Assembly: GCA_017311185.1 (NCBI GenBank)
Contig: JAESUZ010004132.1
Location: 248,001-312,000 of the forward strand
Direction of reading: 5' to 3'
From: Proteles cristata cristata
Taxonomy: Eukaryota > Chordata > Mammalia > Carnivora > Hyaenidae
Length of the DNA: 64,000 nucleotides
Shown: piece after piece, positions 20,451-33,056 of the stretch
Numbering within the stretch: position 1 is the first letter of the stretch
How the letters are laid out: each line of letters starts with the position of its first letter
Notes under the pieces: model-generated
The model's input: the letters and a program-made list of their open reading frames with translations, nothing else
Databases searched by the model: none
What the model was told of the DNA's origin: nothing
Translations under genes and position numbers: made by a program

Positions 20451-21381
20451 CTACCACTTGATATTCTAGGAAGAACCGTATCTGCATCTATTTTAAGCAG
20501 TTCCAATGTTATGGTCATGACTTACCTATTTTTCATTAGAGGACATACTTTTCTTTTGTTTCAGAGACTACTACAGTGAAATACCCGCTCCTCCCAAGGT
20601 GGGCTCCAGACTCCAAAGCAAAGGACGTTCCAGGGTCCTATGCGATTTCTACATTCACACCGGTATTCTTCAAAGCGGTGCTGTCCAGCCAACCCTACTG
20701 AATTGTCCAAATTTGACGTTCAAGGTTTACAACCATAGCAATAGGTCGAACCACATAAACTGCCAATAATGAGACCATTGGTAACCTACAAAAATGACGA
20801 TTTATGGTTCAATGTATACATACCTAATTTTTCTTCCCTGTCCTCTCCCCCCTTTGAACTTCTTCACCTCAGTCAATGACTATCTAAAGTGAAATGATTT
20901 TACTTATTGAATATTGAAAGGGGCTTCTAGATTTACTATCTTATGTTCATTTTTTAATTTCTCACCATTAAATTAAGTTGCCTTAAAAACGCACTTCTAA
21001 AAAAATTAAAATAAAAGAATTGCACTTCGAGGCTGATTCCTCTTACCCCTCAGTGGACTGATGACTCTGGGTGGCTGGGTGGGGGGAATGTTAGTGTAGA
21101 AGAATGCAGGAAGAATGGTCATTTAGCCCAACACCTTTGTTTACAGAAGAGACAAGTCACTTGCCCCAAATCAGTGAGCTCCCCAGGGTCAGAGTTAGAA
21201 TTTGTGGGTTAAGTAGGTGACTGACTCCTTTTCTAGTCCTATCTGCACGGTAGGTTTATTCCTGCTTTAGGGGTAAGTGCTATTTTTTTCTAGGCTGGTT
21301 CAAATTCCCTGAGATCTAGAATCTGAAGATGCACGCCCCTTGTCGAGGGATCGACTGGTGATAATTAAGAATACCCAACTG

Positions 21382-21613
21382 AGGGGCGCCTGGGTGGCTT
21401 AGTCGGTTGAGCATCCGACTTTCGCTTAGGTCATGATCTCGTGGTTCGTGGGTTCGAGCCCCGCGTCGGGCTCTGTGCTGACTGCCAGCTCAGAGCCTGG
21501 AGCCTGTTTCAGTCTGTGACTCCCTCTCTCTCTGACCCTCCCCTGCTCATGCTGTCTCTCTCTATCTCTCCTAGAAGTAAATTAAAAAAAAAACATTAAA
21601 AAGAAAAAAAAAA
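21382..21613 (+). mobile_element. Felid SINE, young subtype
   Basis: A plus-oriented, near-consensus variant copy (GTGCTGACTGCCAGCTCAGAG). The flanking repeats AAGAATACCCAACTGA and AAGAATACCCAGCTGA differ by one base. Confidence 0.95.
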
Positions 21614-21646
21614 AAGAATACCCAGCTGATGTAAGAAGGTAATTTT

Positions 21647-21918
21647 TTTTCATCTTTTCTACATTTTTTTTAACAAATAGTTTATTGTCAAGTTGGTTTC
21701 CATATAACACCCAGTGCTCATCCCCACAAGTGCCCTCCTCCATGCCCATCTCCCCCCTCCCCCCCACATCCCATCAGTCCTCAGTTTGTTCTCAGCATTC
21801 AAGAGTCTCTCATGGTTTGCCTCTCTCCCTCTCCCCCACTATTTCCCCTTCTTCTCCCCTGTGGTCCTCTGTTAAGTTCCTCCTAACCCTCCTATATGTG
21901 CAAACATATAGTATTTGT
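21647..21918 (-). mobile_element. 5'-truncated LINE-1 3' end
   Basis: The plus-strand text TTTATTGTCAAGTTGGTTTCC...AACACCCAGTGCTCATCC...CAGTTTGTTCTCAGCATTC is the reverse complement of the felid L1 3' UTR. It is flanked by TGTAAGAAGGTAATTTT at 21630-21646 and 21919-21935, showing one complete truncated insertion. Confidence 0.88.
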
Positions 21919-23554
21919 TGTAAGAAGGTAATTTTCAAAGAGCTGAAAACACTGATCTTTAAAATCAAATGTATTGTCCTTTTATCAACTATCTAGCCAT
22001 GTGCCAGTCTAAGACTAGATAAGAAAGGATCTAATAACACCTGATCCAATTTACTCAGTTGTACTACTTGGACATAGTCTGGAGGAAAATGAAATAAGGG
22101 AGTAGACATCAAGTTCAGTGCCTATAAAGATGACTATAAAAATGAACTGGATTGGGATTTTATTAGAATATTTTTCTTGACAAAGTTCTATTCTCTTCTT
22201 CTGTCCAGTACCTTCTCCATCACTTGGCTGATTCAAATGGTAGAAAAGTAAATACGGAGAGGCCTACAATATTTGGGATAATCAGAAGAAAGAACAATGC
22301 TTTGACAATATATATGCTCTTAATGAATATGTTGCTTTCACTTTGAAATCAGTCTAAGGTTGTTTTGGCAAGAGCTACGTTTCCCTTTTCAATGAAACGT
22401 TCTAACAATTTATCAACGTGACAGTCTGTAGTTACGGGTTGGAGGTTGGAAAGCAACTTCTACTAATCCAAGAAATGCATCACTACCCATTTTCCTGACC
22501 TTCAGATGGCCCGTTTCAGCTACCTTGCAAGAGGTTGCATGTTAAGTTTGGATTCTAAGGTGCCGATCATACGGACTTCCTCTGGAGGCCCCAGTGTCTG
22601 GTCGTGTCGACAGTTTCCTGAACCTTTTTCTAAGGCATCACATGAAAAATTAACAGGGAACACCCATTCCTTGGAAATGTCCTTGATGTAATCAGCGACA
22701 CAAAACTAAGGACGCTTCCTAAATAATTGGAAGGGGGTTTCAACCCACACCAGGCAAAGCTAAACATCTGCTGTCAGTTCCCACGTTGAAGTTTCGATTT
22801 TTCCTACTGGAAAAAAAAAAATCACACCAGCACAACCTTTGCGGTATCAACAATTTCACTCCTTTAGTGTGTAAAAAGAGAGCTGGGGCATGAATGGACA
22901 GACGTGGCTTTACCTAGGTTATTATGGTTTCAAATGTGACATAACTGGTGATCGATTCTTTTAAACTTTCTCAATTAATGCATCATCTTTTTGAGAATAT
23001 ACAAACGTGGAAGCAGTTACAGTAGGTGGGCTTCAGCAGGCTTGGGGATCGCAGACCTGAAACCTAGGAATTCCAGAGTTTTCAGAATCGAGGCGAGTCT
23101 TCTGTAAATGAAGTTGACAATTTCTCTTGAGGGAGATTGGTGATTTCTCTAAAATGTCCACTTTGTCAAAGACTGCCACCTACCTGAAATTCTCAACTTT
23201 AGAGAAGATCGCTGTGGTGAGAGAGTATCTTGCTGAGGAGTGTTAGGATTCTGACATTCATTCCCCTGGGCTTCGTTCACCAGATTCTCGCTTCTCTTGC
23301 AGGAGAAACGGTTCCTCTCATCTGAGCTTTGCACACAGTGCTGGGAGGAGGGGCTGAATCATACGCGAGGAAGGTACTGCACCGAATGACCCAGAAAACA
23401 GGAAGGGGCTGGGATGGCAGAAAGGCAGAGCCTCGGTTTTTGTCGGGGAGGGCCCCCAACAGGTCTCCATCCCTGTAGGGTAGCCCTGGGTCACGGACAC
23501 ACCTATCCTGTGTGTAAGCGCACAGGCTTGGGGCCCGGTTCTCTTGTTTGACTC

Positions 23555-23740
23555 CTAGCTCCTGCATCCTCTGGTCATCATGGTCATCCAGCCTCAGACC
23601 AATTCTTAACTTGTTTTGCCTCAGTTTCCCCACTTATTAAGATGGGATAAGAATAGGGCTTTTGTGAGGTTTAAGTTCGCCAATACATGTCAATTACTAA
23701 GATTAGCGCTCAACATTTATTTGGCCTGTTTGCTATTATT
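23555..23740 (+). mobile_element. MIR-like SINE fragment
   Basis: The text TTGCCTCAGTTTCCCCACTTATTAAGATGGGATAAGAATAG followed by GTGAGGTTTAAG is typical of the MIR core and 3' part. It is old and diverged. Confidence 0.65.
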
Positions 23741-23994
23741 TTTAAAATTCATCCCCAGGATGTTTAAAATCTTTTACTGGGTTAAAAAAAATGTTTTTCT
23801 AGGCCATACCTCCAAACTTCGAACGTTTATGTGATAGCTAAAAGACTAAAGTTGGAATGGCCTATTGTAGCAATGCCTATGTTCTCGAATATGCCATCTA
23901 TAAATTGAATTAAACCAGAAGCACATTTCTAATGACCCAGAAAACTGCTTTTCATGGGAACAACTGCTGAATTCTGGGCTGGAACCAAGCCCTT

Positions 23995-24395
23995 TGTATG
24001 GACATTTACTTATTCTGTGAGGATTATTTCATGTAATCATCAAAACAAAATTAAGGGCCAGATACTATTACCTTTTTTGAAAGGTTTTAAAAAAACATTT
24101 ACTTATTTTTTGAGGGAGAGCACAAGTGGGGAAGAGGCAGAGAGAGAGGGGGACAGAGGATCCGAAGCGGGCTCTGCGCTGACAGCAGTGAGCCCGATGC
24201 AAGGCTTGAACTCACAGACTGTGAGATCATGACCTAAACCAAAGCTGGACGCTCCACAGACCGTGGCCCTAGATACTATTATCTTTATTTTGCAGGTGTG
24301 GAAACTGAAGCATTGAAAGGTCACATCATTTGTTCACAGTTCACAGGAAGGAGGCCAGGGAGCCGATCATCAAGCCAAGGTGACTGGATTCCAGA
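23995..24395 (-). mobile_element. MIR-like element split by a SINE
   Basis: TTTTGCAGGTGTGGAAACTGAAGCATTGAAAGGTCAC to the right, with TTATTTCATGTAATCATCAAAAC to the left, reads as a reverse-complement MIR. The felid SINE at 24085-24264 lies inside it, with AGATACTATTA on both sides. Confidence 0.6.
24085..24264 (-). mobile_element. Felid SINE with decayed head
   Basis: Minus-oriented; GA-rich body and GAGCCCGATGCAAGGCTTGAACTC are clear, but the head region (GACGCTCCACAGACCGTGGCCC) is degraded. Flanking repeats AGATACTATTA mark the insertion. Confidence 0.8.
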
Positions 24396-24845
24396 AGCCA
24401 TGCTCCTGGTAACAAAATGACATAGCGCCCTTTCCTAAACTGACTTCATGACCGAGTCGGCTAATATTAAAGCTTAGATTTGCTTAGAATGACTGGCGCG
24501 TGTCTCAAATTAAGACCACACCATCTCACAGTGTATTCTTAGTACTCACGTATATTAGAACAGGGAGAAAGCATACATGTCTACATTCAGGGTACTGCTA
24601 CCTCTGGGTGCATATGTGCCCAAGGACTGCCTACCACCTCCTCTTCTGTACTACAGCCTGGGGCCTGGGCTTTCGCAAACACAACGGACGCGTAATAAAA
24701 GCTGCTCTACCGATGCTGTATGTTACAGTCAGTGTCTATAAATGTATTTTACAATATAATATTTTTGAATGCTGGGTGCTAATTGGATGTGATTCTCTCA
24801 ATTTTGTCTGTAGGACTTTCCTCGGCACCTCAGAATGAATGTTGG

Positions 24846-25040
24846 GGGGCACTTGGGTGGCTCAGCTGGTTAAGCATCCAACCCTTGATTCTGGCTCAGG
24901 TCGCGATCCCACGGTTCATGGGATCAAGCCCCACATTGACTGGCAGCCTGGAGCCTGCTTGGGATTCTCTCTCTCTCTCCTCTCTCTTTGCCCCTTCCCC
25001 TGTTCACGCTAAGTAAATATGTAACCTTTTTTTTTTTTAA
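24846..25040 (+). mobile_element. Felid tRNA-derived SINE
   Basis: Head GGGGGCACTTGGGTGGCTCAG. The body lacks part of the GTGCTGACAGC segment (CACATTGACTGGCAGCCTGG). The tail ends in a T-rich tract. Confidence 0.9.
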
Positions 25041-25993
25041 GAGTGAATTTTGGGCCATCCTTTACGCAGTATGTGTTGAGGGCCTGTTAAGATCGATTTT
25101 CAACAGAGACGAGGCTATTTATTTTACAGAGAATCAAAGCAAAATGCAAAGGCTGGGCCAGTCATATGGTGAATGACCCAAAGATCGTTTTTTCTTTTAA
25201 ATAAACAGTCCAGTGAGAGATGAAAGACATAATTCGGCTGCAGAATGGATAGGATCAAAATGCATGGTTTCAACGACTCAAACAGAACATGGCACTAAGT
25301 CTGAGGATTCAAAGAATAAAGAAAAATGTGTTCCGCCCAGAAATACGCTTCACGTTGGATGGGCAACGAAAAATGGAAGTTTTCTTGACATCAGAACTGT
25401 TTGTGCTGATGTGGGATTTAGAATTTCAAAGCGCTGTGGGACAATATAATAAACCGCGGGCTGCAAACAGCTTTCCAACTGTGTGCTTAGAGACGGTGCC
25501 TTCACTGAGACATGAGTAACACATTGCGGTTTCAGGGCAATTCAAGGGTCCGGAAAGAAGAGGATTCCAGGCTTATTCCAGGCAGCTCTTGCTTTGATTC
25601 TTGGGCCTGGAGCCGGGGTCGGGGGGAGGTGGGTTACTCACCTCCCGAAACAAGTGTTCTCCTGAGGCATATCAATGCTGTGTGCACAGCATTGGTGCAT
25701 CCTACCTCTACAGGATTTCAGAAGAAGCAGCAGGCACTTAACAAACAGCCACTTGAAGTGACTCGATAACAATAACCACAGCTAACTTAGTTGAGCATCT
25801 ACTATATGCTCAGCTGCACCAAACTCTCTACGTACATTACTTCAGCCAGACCTCACAATGAACTTGAGAGGTACTTGTCTTCACGAGGGCTCCCCCAGCC
25901 CCCAGCAGAACCAGAAACAGGATTTGAATGCAGAGGGTTTATTTGGGAGGTGATCCCTGGGTCTCATCAGAGAGCCAGGCCTGGATCCCTTGT

Positions 25994-26120
25994 GCTGACA
26001 GCTCAGAGCCTGGAGCCTGCTTCAGATTCTGTGTCTCCCCCTCTCTCTGCCCCTCCCCTGCTTGCTCTCTGTCTCTGTCTCTTAGTGATATATAAACATT
26101 AAAAAATAAATAAATAAAAT
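25994..26120 (+). mobile_element. Truncated felid SINE (body only)
   Basis: It begins within the body at TGTGCTGACAGCTCAGAGCC and continues through the CT-rich section to AATAAATAAATAAAA. The tRNA-like head is missing. Confidence 0.85.
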
Positions 26121-27112
26121 CAAGGTCATAGCCAGTAGAGGGCAGAGCTCAAAGTTAGAGTCAGGCTCTCCTAGGTCCTGAGCCTCAGCTGGTGACCATT
26201 ACACCAAACGGCCCTTGACAAGTGAGTCTGGAGGATAAGTGTTCAGATTCGGTGGCATGAAGGAGCGCTTGACCCATCATGCAATACGAAAAGCTGATCT
26301 ACTCCATTTCGTCTCTGCGGGGCCTCTCCAGGTTATGGCATCCCTCCTCCCGATCCACCCACGCACGTCCCACACAGGCAGCCGCTCTCACTCTCTCTCC
26401 CTGTGTCTTTGAGAAAGTTCCAGAAGGAGATCATGAGCACCTGTGCACAGAAGGTTAGAAACCACAGCACCGAGTGGCTGGAGACTGAGTAGCTGTGTAA
26501 TCCCACCCAGCCCGGTACAGGAAGGCCTCAGAGAGCCAAGCCTGGAGGCCTGCATGGTGAACGGGCCGCTGGGCAGGGCTCCGGGCTCCACTCCCAAGTA
26601 CCTGGCCAGCCTCTTGAAGAGAGAACATAGCCTCTGCCCATTGTTCCCAGTCCACCTCAGAAGTCCCTTTTATTTCACATCCCTTAAATATCTACAGGCG
26701 CCACATACACTTTTCCATACTGTTTCTTCCAGATGAAATGCTGCCCAGTTCTTCTGGCGGTTCTGCAGGGAATTTGAGTTCCAGACTCATCCTCCTTGGC
26801 TACATTCTTTTGTACACACTCTCCTCCAGTGGCACTCAACCACAGCCCCCCGGGGTACTGTGAACTTTGATGGCTGTGGGGTTCGGTGTCTACCACAGTG
26901 CGGACACTTTCTTTTTTTGCCATCACAGAGCGGCTGCTCCGCCGTGTCATCAGGAGCACTGGCCACATAAGGACATGAGACAGGCCAAGGCACAACTTGA
27001 AGCCAGATGTGTGGAAGACGTGGGAAGCCTGCTAAGGGTATATAGGGCAATGGAGTCAGGGCAGTGAACAGATCAAGACACACGATGAGCCAGTGCGGAA
27101 AGCGACCACACC

Positions 27113-27318
27113 GGGGCGCCTCCGTGGCTTGGTCGGTTGAGTGTCAGACTTCACTCGGGTCATGATCTCACAGTTCGCGGGTTTGAGCCCCGCGTCGGGC
27201 TCTGTGCTGACAGCTCAGGGCCTGGAGCCTGCTTCGGATTCTGTGTCTCCCTCTCTCTCTGCCCCTCCCCGCTCGCGCTCGGCCTTTCTCTCAAAAAGAA
27301 ATAAACATTAAAAAAATT
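27113..27318 (+). mobile_element. Felid tRNA-derived SINE
   Basis: Head GGGGCGCCTCCGTGGCTTGG, B-box-like GGTTTGAGCCCC, older body type, tail AAGAAATAAACATT. Confidence 0.92.
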
Positions 27319-28271
27319 TGTTTAATTACAACATAAAAGGGACAAGACCGGATGGGTAAACCTAAGTGACTTCAAACATTATGAGACACTTTCACCAGGA
27401 CAGTACATGGCGGCCACTCATTGTCACTTCTAGTTTTCTTTCCGCACACACGGCAGGGCCACGTATGAGTGAATGGACAGCTGGCGTGTGGTTGTCCACG
27501 CTTCTTTCCCTGCCTTGATAAACCCCAAGGGCTTCGATCGGTACTGTGGCACCCGAAGATGATGGGGCCTCTGTCAGCATGGCTCCCCGAGGGACCCCAT
27601 GGAGAAGAAACACCCCGACAACTCTCTTCACACGCAGCGCGAGTGAGAAACAAACCATTGTTGGTGTCCTAGCTGACAGGAGCGCTGACGTTTTATGGTT
27701 CTACATCTGGTTCATCAATGTAAGACGTTAGCGCCTATGCAGCAAGGAATTCGCCCACAAAGGCAATGAGACTCTGCTAAAAGCGTGAACCGAGGTTTGA
27801 GGATAACCGAGAAAGCGCCGTCGGCTTCGTCCCAGTGCCTTTTGGCGGTGTGTTCTGGAAGACGTTCTGATTCATGTGGTTAACAAGCTTGCGGTTCGAA
27901 GCCACCGGCATTTGAGGATTGCTTGTTACTGTCCCATCACCTACCCTCTGTCGGCAGACGACGTGAACGCAGCGCCACGTGTCCTTAGATCTTCTCTTCA
28001 GCCTTTGAGAGTACATTGTGAGAGCAGACAGAAATCCAGAACCTTTGCCACTCTGCAAGCTTTAGCGCCCACAACTTCAGTGAGTACTGAAGATGTGGTC
28101 CAGTTAGCATAGGAGACAAGGCTTAGTTGGAGTTTTCCAACGTTGCATGCACACACTACCACACGTGCACAGAGAGAGAGAGAGAGACAGACAGACAGAG
28201 AGAAATGAAGGGAGGAAGGAGAGAAGGCTCTAGTGAGAACAGCTAAGATGCCAGGAGCAAATCCCACTTAC

Positions 28272-28394
28272 CAGAACACTGAAGTCCACTGCCTCTGTAT
28301 CCCTGCTTGCATTTACACTTGAAGGATCCCTGGGTATTGAGGCAGCTGGCATAGAGGCTGCATGGAGGGGTATTCCCAGCACATTCATTTATAT
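28272..28394 (-). CDS. EGFL6: EGFL6 exon 7 (EGF-like domain 5)
   Basis: 123 nt, phase 1 to 1. The acceptor is TTCACATTTTTAG|ATA and the donor TCTG|GTAAGT. It encodes DINECAGNTPPCSLYASCLN then TQGSFKCKCKQGYRGSGLQC. All six EGF cysteines are present. The D-I-N-E-C start and C-L-N-T-Q-G-S-F-K-C-K-C form the calcium-binding EGF signature with a hydroxylation-type Asn. It follows exon 6 (EGF 4) with no linker, so the two modules should form a rigid calcium-stabilised pair. KCKCKQGY is identical to human. Confidence 0.97.
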
Positions 28395-30106
28395 CTAAAA
28401 ATGTGAACGCTCCCGTGAACAGCTGTACAACGGCCGGGCTTGCTAGAAGCCCGGCTATCCCTTGCACTTGAGCAACGCTAGGGCCGACCCCGCAACACCT
28501 GCCACCAAGCCACGTGGGGCCTGAGAACTGAGATGCCGTCAAATCTCCCAATGCCCAGCCTTTGCCCGACGCCAACACACAGGGAGCTGGGGAGCCCCCT
28601 GCAGCCCCCCACAATCTCGACTGCTGATCACTACTGCTGAAAGCTGGAAGATGTTTATGTTTTTTGCTTCACTTTTTCATCTGTCTAATTCAGAATGAAA
28701 TAACAGCATCAGACAATAAATCCCACACGTGGAAGGGCTCGGAACTCCTAACCGACAAAGGAGAAGGTGGGTTATGAGCCACGGACGTCATCTGAACTCC
28801 TAGGCATTTTGTTTCAAGGCTGCCAGGAGCAGGGCCGGGCTGGTCTGAGCTCGTCTGCTGGACCCAGACCAGGAAAGTTGGCTGAATCCCACCCAAGCGA
28901 GAAGTTCGTTAGCCCTCTCCTGCACCTGACTTGCTATCCACGCTTTGGGAGACCTATGCACACAAAATAGCCCATTGTTTAAAAATTCAGCCACCAAAGG
29001 AGCTCAGATGCTAATCTTAATCCCTTAAAATCACAAGATGGGATTTCTCCTGGAAGCTCTCCATGGGAGGTCCCACCCTGTCCAGTGGGACCCTCGAGGG
29101 ACCCGGGAATGGGCTACTTCTCAGGGACGCAGCAGCACCGGGCTATGGGGTCCAAACCCGGGAGAAACACGGAGGTGATGAGCCGGTGGAGAACAGCCTC
29201 TGTGTTTGAAAAGATCTGCGTGAAGCGCTGTGGAGTCTTCACAAGACGGTTCAAACTTCTGGAACCAACTGTGGCCGAGGGGCGCTCACCCAGGACACAT
29301 CCTGGGCCGCTCTGGATGCGGGGTGGAGAGAAATCCCAGTCTCCCCCCAGCCGCGAGCTTCACGGTCATGCACACGTCTGCTCCACGTGTTACACGAGTA
29401 GGTGTCTACAGGGAGCCCAGATCTCTCTCCACCGAAGGGCAGGCCCCATCCCAGGTACATCAAGGGCACTGCAGATGCGCCCAAGGGCTCCGAAACACCC
29501 CACGTCCCTGGCTCATTTGGACTTGGAATCCCTTCGCCAAAGGCCCAAATATTTTCTTTCACAGAGATCAGGCTAATGGCTGACTGAGACCAGAATCTTA
29601 TCAGAAAGTGGTGATCTGGAAAGCCAACATCTTAGGCCATTTGGAGCTTGAACCATGACGCTCCTTCACCCCTGTGTCTGACGCCACCCCCAGAGGAAAC
29701 TGCTATGAACAGAGCACCGAGATCAAGATCAAACAGGCCTTTTTCGGCTTCCTTTTGTGCTATATTGTTTCCATTTTTCAATATGTGGCTGGAAAGTCAA
29801 AAATTAAAAAGAAAACCAACCAAATTTTTAACCCACAAAAACCACCTTAAGATATCTGCCCCCAGAACAAACGATACCCACTGAGGTCCCTTACTTTCGA
29901 CCTTGACTGACCTGGCTTCATCTAATTCATCTCATCAGACTTCCCTCAAAGCCAGAAACAAAAAAACGGGACCTTTTCTGTATTGTTAAACTGGTCAACA
30001 ACAGACTGTTCAACTGACAGACTGAGATGGCCTCAGAATGCCCGTAGATGAAGACTAGAGGTTTGTCGGGGAGACGAAAAGGGCAGATGGTGCCACTCAC
30101 TCTTAC
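28395..30106 (-). other. EGFL6: EGFL6 intron 6
   Basis: The donor is TGTAG|GTAAGAG and the acceptor ATTTTTAG|ATA. This 1.7-kb intron has no recognised SINE or LINE. The open frames here (for example around 29085-29587, both strands) show no recognisable domain. Confidence 0.88.
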
Positions 30107-30241
30107 CTACACAGTCATAGCGGCCACGGACATATTTCAGTTCGAAACCAACGTGACATTTGCAGTAGTAGCTTCCAAACGTGTTCACGCATCTTCGATT
30201 GTAAGGGCAGATGGCTTTAGCAGAGGCACATTCATCGACAT
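30107..30241 (-). CDS. EGFL6: EGFL6 exon 6 (EGF-like domain 4)
   Basis: 135 nt, phase 1 to 1. The acceptor is TCTACACCGTAG|ATG and the donor TGTAG|GTAAGA. It encodes [20 protein letters not shown] then [20 protein letters not shown] and RYDCV. The six cysteines are intact. D-V-D-E-C with [12 protein letters not shown] is a full calcium-binding EGF signature including the hydroxylation motif. This module is slightly long for an EGF domain because of the insertion before the last Cys ([12 protein letters not shown]), which human EGFL6 also has. Confidence 0.97.
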
Positions 30242-30731
30242 CTACGGTGTAGAACCAGAAGGTGTCAGCGATAGCCAGAACGGCACTCTCCCTGCCAATT
30301 GCACATGCGCGCATGCGCGCACGCACTCCAGTTTCTCGCATCATACCCTCGGGGGGTGTTCTAGATGCCCTTACCACACTCACAGCTCTGCCTTTTATGT
30401 GTTTCTATCATGCCGTACATCTCGTCTTAGACACATTATCTCTCTGCCACGTCGCTACTTCCAATTCGCATCTGTCCTGGTAGGCCCTGGCTCTTCTGGG
30501 GCAGGGAGGTGTCAGGCCCTGGGTACATACCCACTACAGACTTGGTGGCTGAAGTACTACTTTCCCAGCCATGTATACTGTACCGTGCACACAATGCAGT
30601 CCAGTAATTGTGCTTTCCATAAACCACATACACATGTTAAATTTTGCCTTCTACTGAAGAATGATTTCATTAGCATGCTCCTCCGAGGCTCCTGCGACAC
30701 TGACTCAAGTCACAGACATGTGGTTTCCTTT

Positions 30732-30940
30732 TTAGAAATGTTTATTTTTGAGGGAGACAGAGACAGAGACAGAGCGTGAGCAGGGTGGGGAGGGGCAGAG
30801 ACACAGGGAAACAGAATCCAAAGCGGGCTCCAGGCTTCGAGCTGTCCGCACAGAGCCTGATGCAGGGCTCAAACTCATGAACCATGAGATTGTCACCTGA
30901 GCCGCAGCCAGCCGCTTCACCGACTGAGCCACCCAGGTGT
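30732..30940 (-). mobile_element. Felid tRNA-derived SINE
   Basis: Minus-oriented: TTTAGAAATGTTTATTTTTGAGGGAGACAGAGAC at the left, GACTGAGCCACCCAGGTGTCC at the right. Older body type (GAATCCAAAGCGGGCTCC). Confidence 0.92.
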
Positions 30941-31527
30941 CCGAGATATGGTTCCCTGAAACTGCACCTAAACAGAAATTGTGGGTCAAACATGATGATG
31001 GAACTTTCACAGACAACTGGGTGCCCTCCTTCCCTTGAGAGTCAGGTTACCGACGACGCTCTGCAACGCAGAGCAAAATAGCCAGACTCGGGCTTTGCGT
31101 TCACTATCAAATCGAGCAGACGTTTTATGTCGTTCGTTGGGACCTATGGGTAAACATGCAGGCGCGTGCTGACTCAGTGCTCCCTTGGCATTCTTAAGAT
31201 ACTACGTAAGTGTCAGACTGACCAAAATCATTTCTCACTGACCACTTCCATGTAGATCAGCTTTCCTTTCAATAAAAAAGGCACCCGTCAAATCAGAGGT
31301 GGTGAAAATTGCATTCAGTTTGCACAAATTAGCCTTGTCATATGTTATCTTATTTTACTGAAGAACGCTAAACCCTGTGAATCTAACTACATCTGATTAC
31401 TCTCAAAGAGCAGAGCCAAAATTGTAATTTTACAGGGATTTTTTTTAAAGTATGGAACTGCTTTAGGCAACCTATTTGGCAGAACTTTCTAAATGCAGCT
31501 TATCAAGCTATGCACATTTATTTTTTA

Positions 31528-31738
31528 AAAAATTTTTAATGTTTATTCATTTGAGAGAGAGAGAGAGTCGGAGTGCAAGCAGGGGAGGGGCACAGAGACA
31601 GGGAGACACAGAATCTGAAGCAGGCTCCAGGCTGCAAGTTGTCAGCAGAGCCCGACGCAGGGCTCGAACTCCCAAACTGTGAGATCATGATCTGAGCCGA
31701 AGTTGGAGGCCCAACCGACTGAGCCACCCAGGCGCCCC
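31528..31738 (-). mobile_element. Felid tRNA-derived SINE
   Basis: Minus-oriented, near-complete, head ending GAGCCACCCAGGCGCCCC. The flanks TATGCACATTTA and TATGTACATTTA differ by one base. Confidence 0.94.
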
Positions 31739-33056
31739 AAGTTATGTACATTTAGAATAAATGTCCAGCACCTTGACTGAAAAGTATTTCTACTGCAGTA
31801 AACAAGTAAGAATATGCTTATTTAAATTAAAAAAAAAAAACAAAAACATTAAGAACTCTTTCAATGTTCTGACTTGGTTTGAGATCCTTTATTAATGCTA
31901 TGAGCTCACTTGTTCTAAATACTGTGTATCTTTCGTGCAATGTAAGTACCAGACCAGGAGTATATACGGTTTGGTTAGTGAACATAATACACATTCACAA
32001 GGGAGCTAAGGCAGAAAGTGCGGCATCAGTCAGAGGGTGCCCTGTGGGTCCCCACCCCCCCAATCGTCCCTCAGCACTCGGCATTTGCTACCTGCCTAAG
32101 GTCGCACCTGCCACGTTCTGCAATGACCCTTATCTGGGCTGGGCCGGGCTGGGCGTGCCAGGGGGGTCAATGCTCTGGAGCAGCTACCCCATCAAGAAAC
32201 TTGACGCATAAATCCCTCGCACCCTCGCCGCAGAAGGAAAATGTGGAGGCAGCTTCCCCAGCCTCCAGGAAGGACACAGATATTTAACCTGCTCATGGAA
32301 CTCACCCTGCGCTGGGCCCTCCCCTTCCTTCCTCCTCAACCAGCATTCCCTGAGACCACCTCCCAGATCAACTACCAGCTCAGAGTCCGCTTCTGGGGAC
32401 CCGAGACTAAGACACAAAATAAGACAATGGAGAGCAAGAACCCAAAGTTCTAATCCTGAGACTTGACTAAATTCAAGGTTATAAACGATGGCTGTATCTG
32501 CTCGTCTCATATTATGGATTTAATTTGCTCATCCCTCCAAGCGGAAATGATTTTGGACTATGTGGTTCATACAGTTTAGAGCAACCTTTAAAGACCATGA
32601 GAAACTGGTTACTTGCTCACTTAAACTGTGTACAAGGGATATACTATTCTCAACAGGCTTAGAGCTAAAAAAAAAAAAATAAGTAAATACAATTTTGTAG
32701 GAAAATATTAGCTAGAGCCCCAAAGAGAGCCCAATGGCCTTTGGGATTTTATTCGCTGAATGACTCTAAGTAGCAGGTTTCTATGGGATGGTAACTGAAG
32801 TGAAACATACAGGGTATATATACTAAAATAAAATGACCTTTATCCTTTGTCCACTATGGCATGAGACACCCCCCGAATAACAGAGAAGTGTTCTTTCTAA
32901 CATCCTAAAGTGTCTAGAATGTATGTGGCTAGTCGTCTCAGAAATGGGCATGAATCTGTACTTTCAGGAACTTTCGCTCTAGTCAACGAGCAGATTGCGA
33001 CGAGTGAAAAGGAAGGAATTCAGTAAAGGGAAGAGGAGGAGTAGAGGCTGGTCTAC

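Larger units (their letters stand above)
20220..28271 (-). other. EGFL6: EGFL6 intron 7
   Basis: An intron of about 8 kb; donor TCTG|GTAAGTGG and acceptor TTATTTTAG|TTA. It holds the SINEs at 20355, 21382, 24085, 24846, 25994 and 27113, a truncated LINE-1 (21647-21918), MIR-like pieces (about 21090-21240, 23555-23740, 23995-24395, 25790-26215) and a GA/CA-rich run at about 28155-28205. The stretches 22000-23540, 25050-25780, 26220-27110 and 27320-28150 are anonymous. Confidence 0.88.
30242..33056 (-). other. EGFL6: EGFL6 intron 5
   Basis: The donor is ATAG|GTAGACC and the acceptor TCTACACCGTAG|ATG. It contains minus-strand SINEs at 30732 and 31528. The stretches 30245-30730, 30945-31525 and 31740-33050 show no recognised feature apart from a short A run at about 32666. 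Confidence 0.88.

Noticed and set aside
28155..28205. GA/CA-rich run resembling an array
   Set aside because: Simple dinucleotide repeat, with no repeat-spacer organisation; CRISPR arrays are not expected in this genome.
29085..29587. 163-residue plus-strand frame in EGFL6 intron 6
   Set aside because: It has no recognisable domain, competes with two other frames over the same bases, and has no splice or promoter support.
30048..30779. 243-residue plus-strand frame
   Set aside because: It lies antisense over EGFL6 exon 6 and runs into a SINE; the conserved exon on the other strand explains the openness.
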